DNA of 43,016 bases, from contig JAEORO010000011.1 of assembly GCA_016840855.1 (NCBI GenBank), forward strand, positions 1-43,016, read 5' to 3'. The position numbers and the translations under genes are program-made. Shown one piece after another: positions 42,862 through 43,016 of this stretch; position 1 is the stretch's first letter, and each line of letters opens with the position of its first letter. The DNA comes from Candidatus Thorarchaeota archaeon (GTDB lineage: Archaea; Asgardarchaeota; Thorarchaeia; Thorarchaeales; Thorarchaeaceae). The notes beneath the pieces are model-generated. The model was given only the letters and a program-made list of their open reading frames with translations. It had not been told where the DNA came from and did no database searches.

Positions 42862-43016
42862 ATGACATGGAAGACTGAGTTCATCAGACTCTCTGAACCC
42901 GCAGAAGGGCGAGTTGCTCCATCCTTCAAACCGCATCATGCAGCGGTTGGACTTATTATGATTGGGAGGGAACAACCTCTTGGCAGGTATGAACTCTGCG
43001 AAAAAATGTCAATTGG
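42862..43016 (+). CDS. DUF4443-type winged-helix regulator, N-terminal part
   Basis: Only the first 51 codons are in the window. The sequence (SFKPHHAAVGLIMIGREQPLGRYELCEKMSIG) agrees with the start of archaeal DUF4443 proteins. There an N-terminal helix-turn-helix is followed by a small ligand-binding-like domain. The ATG at 42862 follows the S-component stop at a distance of 1 nt, and GGAGAGTG is upstream. As the operon's last visible gene it is a good candidate for the repressor binding the 22-bp palindrome. Confidence 0.65.
   Translation, partial: MTWKTEFIRLSEPAEGRVAPSFKPHHAAVGLIMIGREQPLGRYELCEKMSI

Noticed and set aside
1..43016. CRISPR arrays, insertion sequences, prophage or integrases
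   Set aside because: I saw no tandem spaced repeats, transposase motifs or phage-like genes; the window looks like ordinary chromosomal DNA.

Overview
The window is archaeal and most likely from an Asgard (Promethearchaeota, Thorarchaeia-like) genome; this assignment is inferred from gene content, without any database search. Supporting signs are three divergent Arf/MglA/Srprb-like small GTPases, a Roadblock/LC7 protein, possible longin-like N-termini, an aEF-2 with an altered diphthamide loop, a Sulfolobus-type single OB-fold SSB, the archaeal CoA pathway (pantoate kinase and phosphopantothenate synthetase), a Tes-type radical SAM protein, RtcB, and BRE/TATA-like boxes about 25 nt before several start codons. 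TTG or GTG starts are common (tmk, rtcB, selected GTPases, the MBL protein).

Layout. 1-950: the tail of a membrane-anchored surface protein with a hairpin/T-tract terminator, then an unknown protein. 984-8030 (mostly minus): TldE/TldD pair, PhzF-family protein, a structured RNA candidate, a Tes-like radical SAM enzyme, and a COG4997 MazG-like hydrolase paired with an unknown zinc-site protein. 8305-17046: IleRS, M20 peptidase, aEF-2, methyltransferase, nitroreductase. 17047-17581: a cloverleaf-like RNA candidate and a tRNA-Gln(CUG) with an extra hairpin (probable intron) in the D-loop. 17582-21355: MglA-like GTPase, class V PLP enzyme coupled to an MBL hydrolase, and an unknown protein. 21476-25456: a four-gene CoA operon with overlapping stop/start codons (pantoate kinase, phosphopantothenate synthetase, PanE, CoaBC). 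25461-31531: Roadblock protein, a 1270-residue secreted, membrane-anchored C25/gingipain-like protein, a TPR protein, and an Srprb-like GTPase.

31532-38374: a selenophosphate synthetase whose full-length frame reads through an in-frame UGA at the catalytic position (U-S-C-K), so it is very probably a selenoprotein; a SECIS-like hairpin follows its stop codon. Next come RtcB, a DMT transporter, a nucleoside deoxyribosyltransferase-like protein, an SSB, and a 599-residue GTPase with a novel N-terminal domain and a long acidic tail. 38375-40863: a multi-hairpin noncoding region, a longin-like/winged-helix protein, and thymidylate kinase. 40945-43016: a plus-strand vitamin-uptake-like operon (DUF4430 protein, membrane-anchored exported protein, ECF S component, DUF4443 regulator) preceded by a perfect 22-bp palindrome that probably acts as its operator.

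The strongest leads are the UGA-containing selD with its SECIS candidate, the D-loop insertion in tRNA-Gln, the altered EF-2 loop, the surface caspase-clan protease, the palindrome-controlled ECF operon, and three unassigned structured RNAs.
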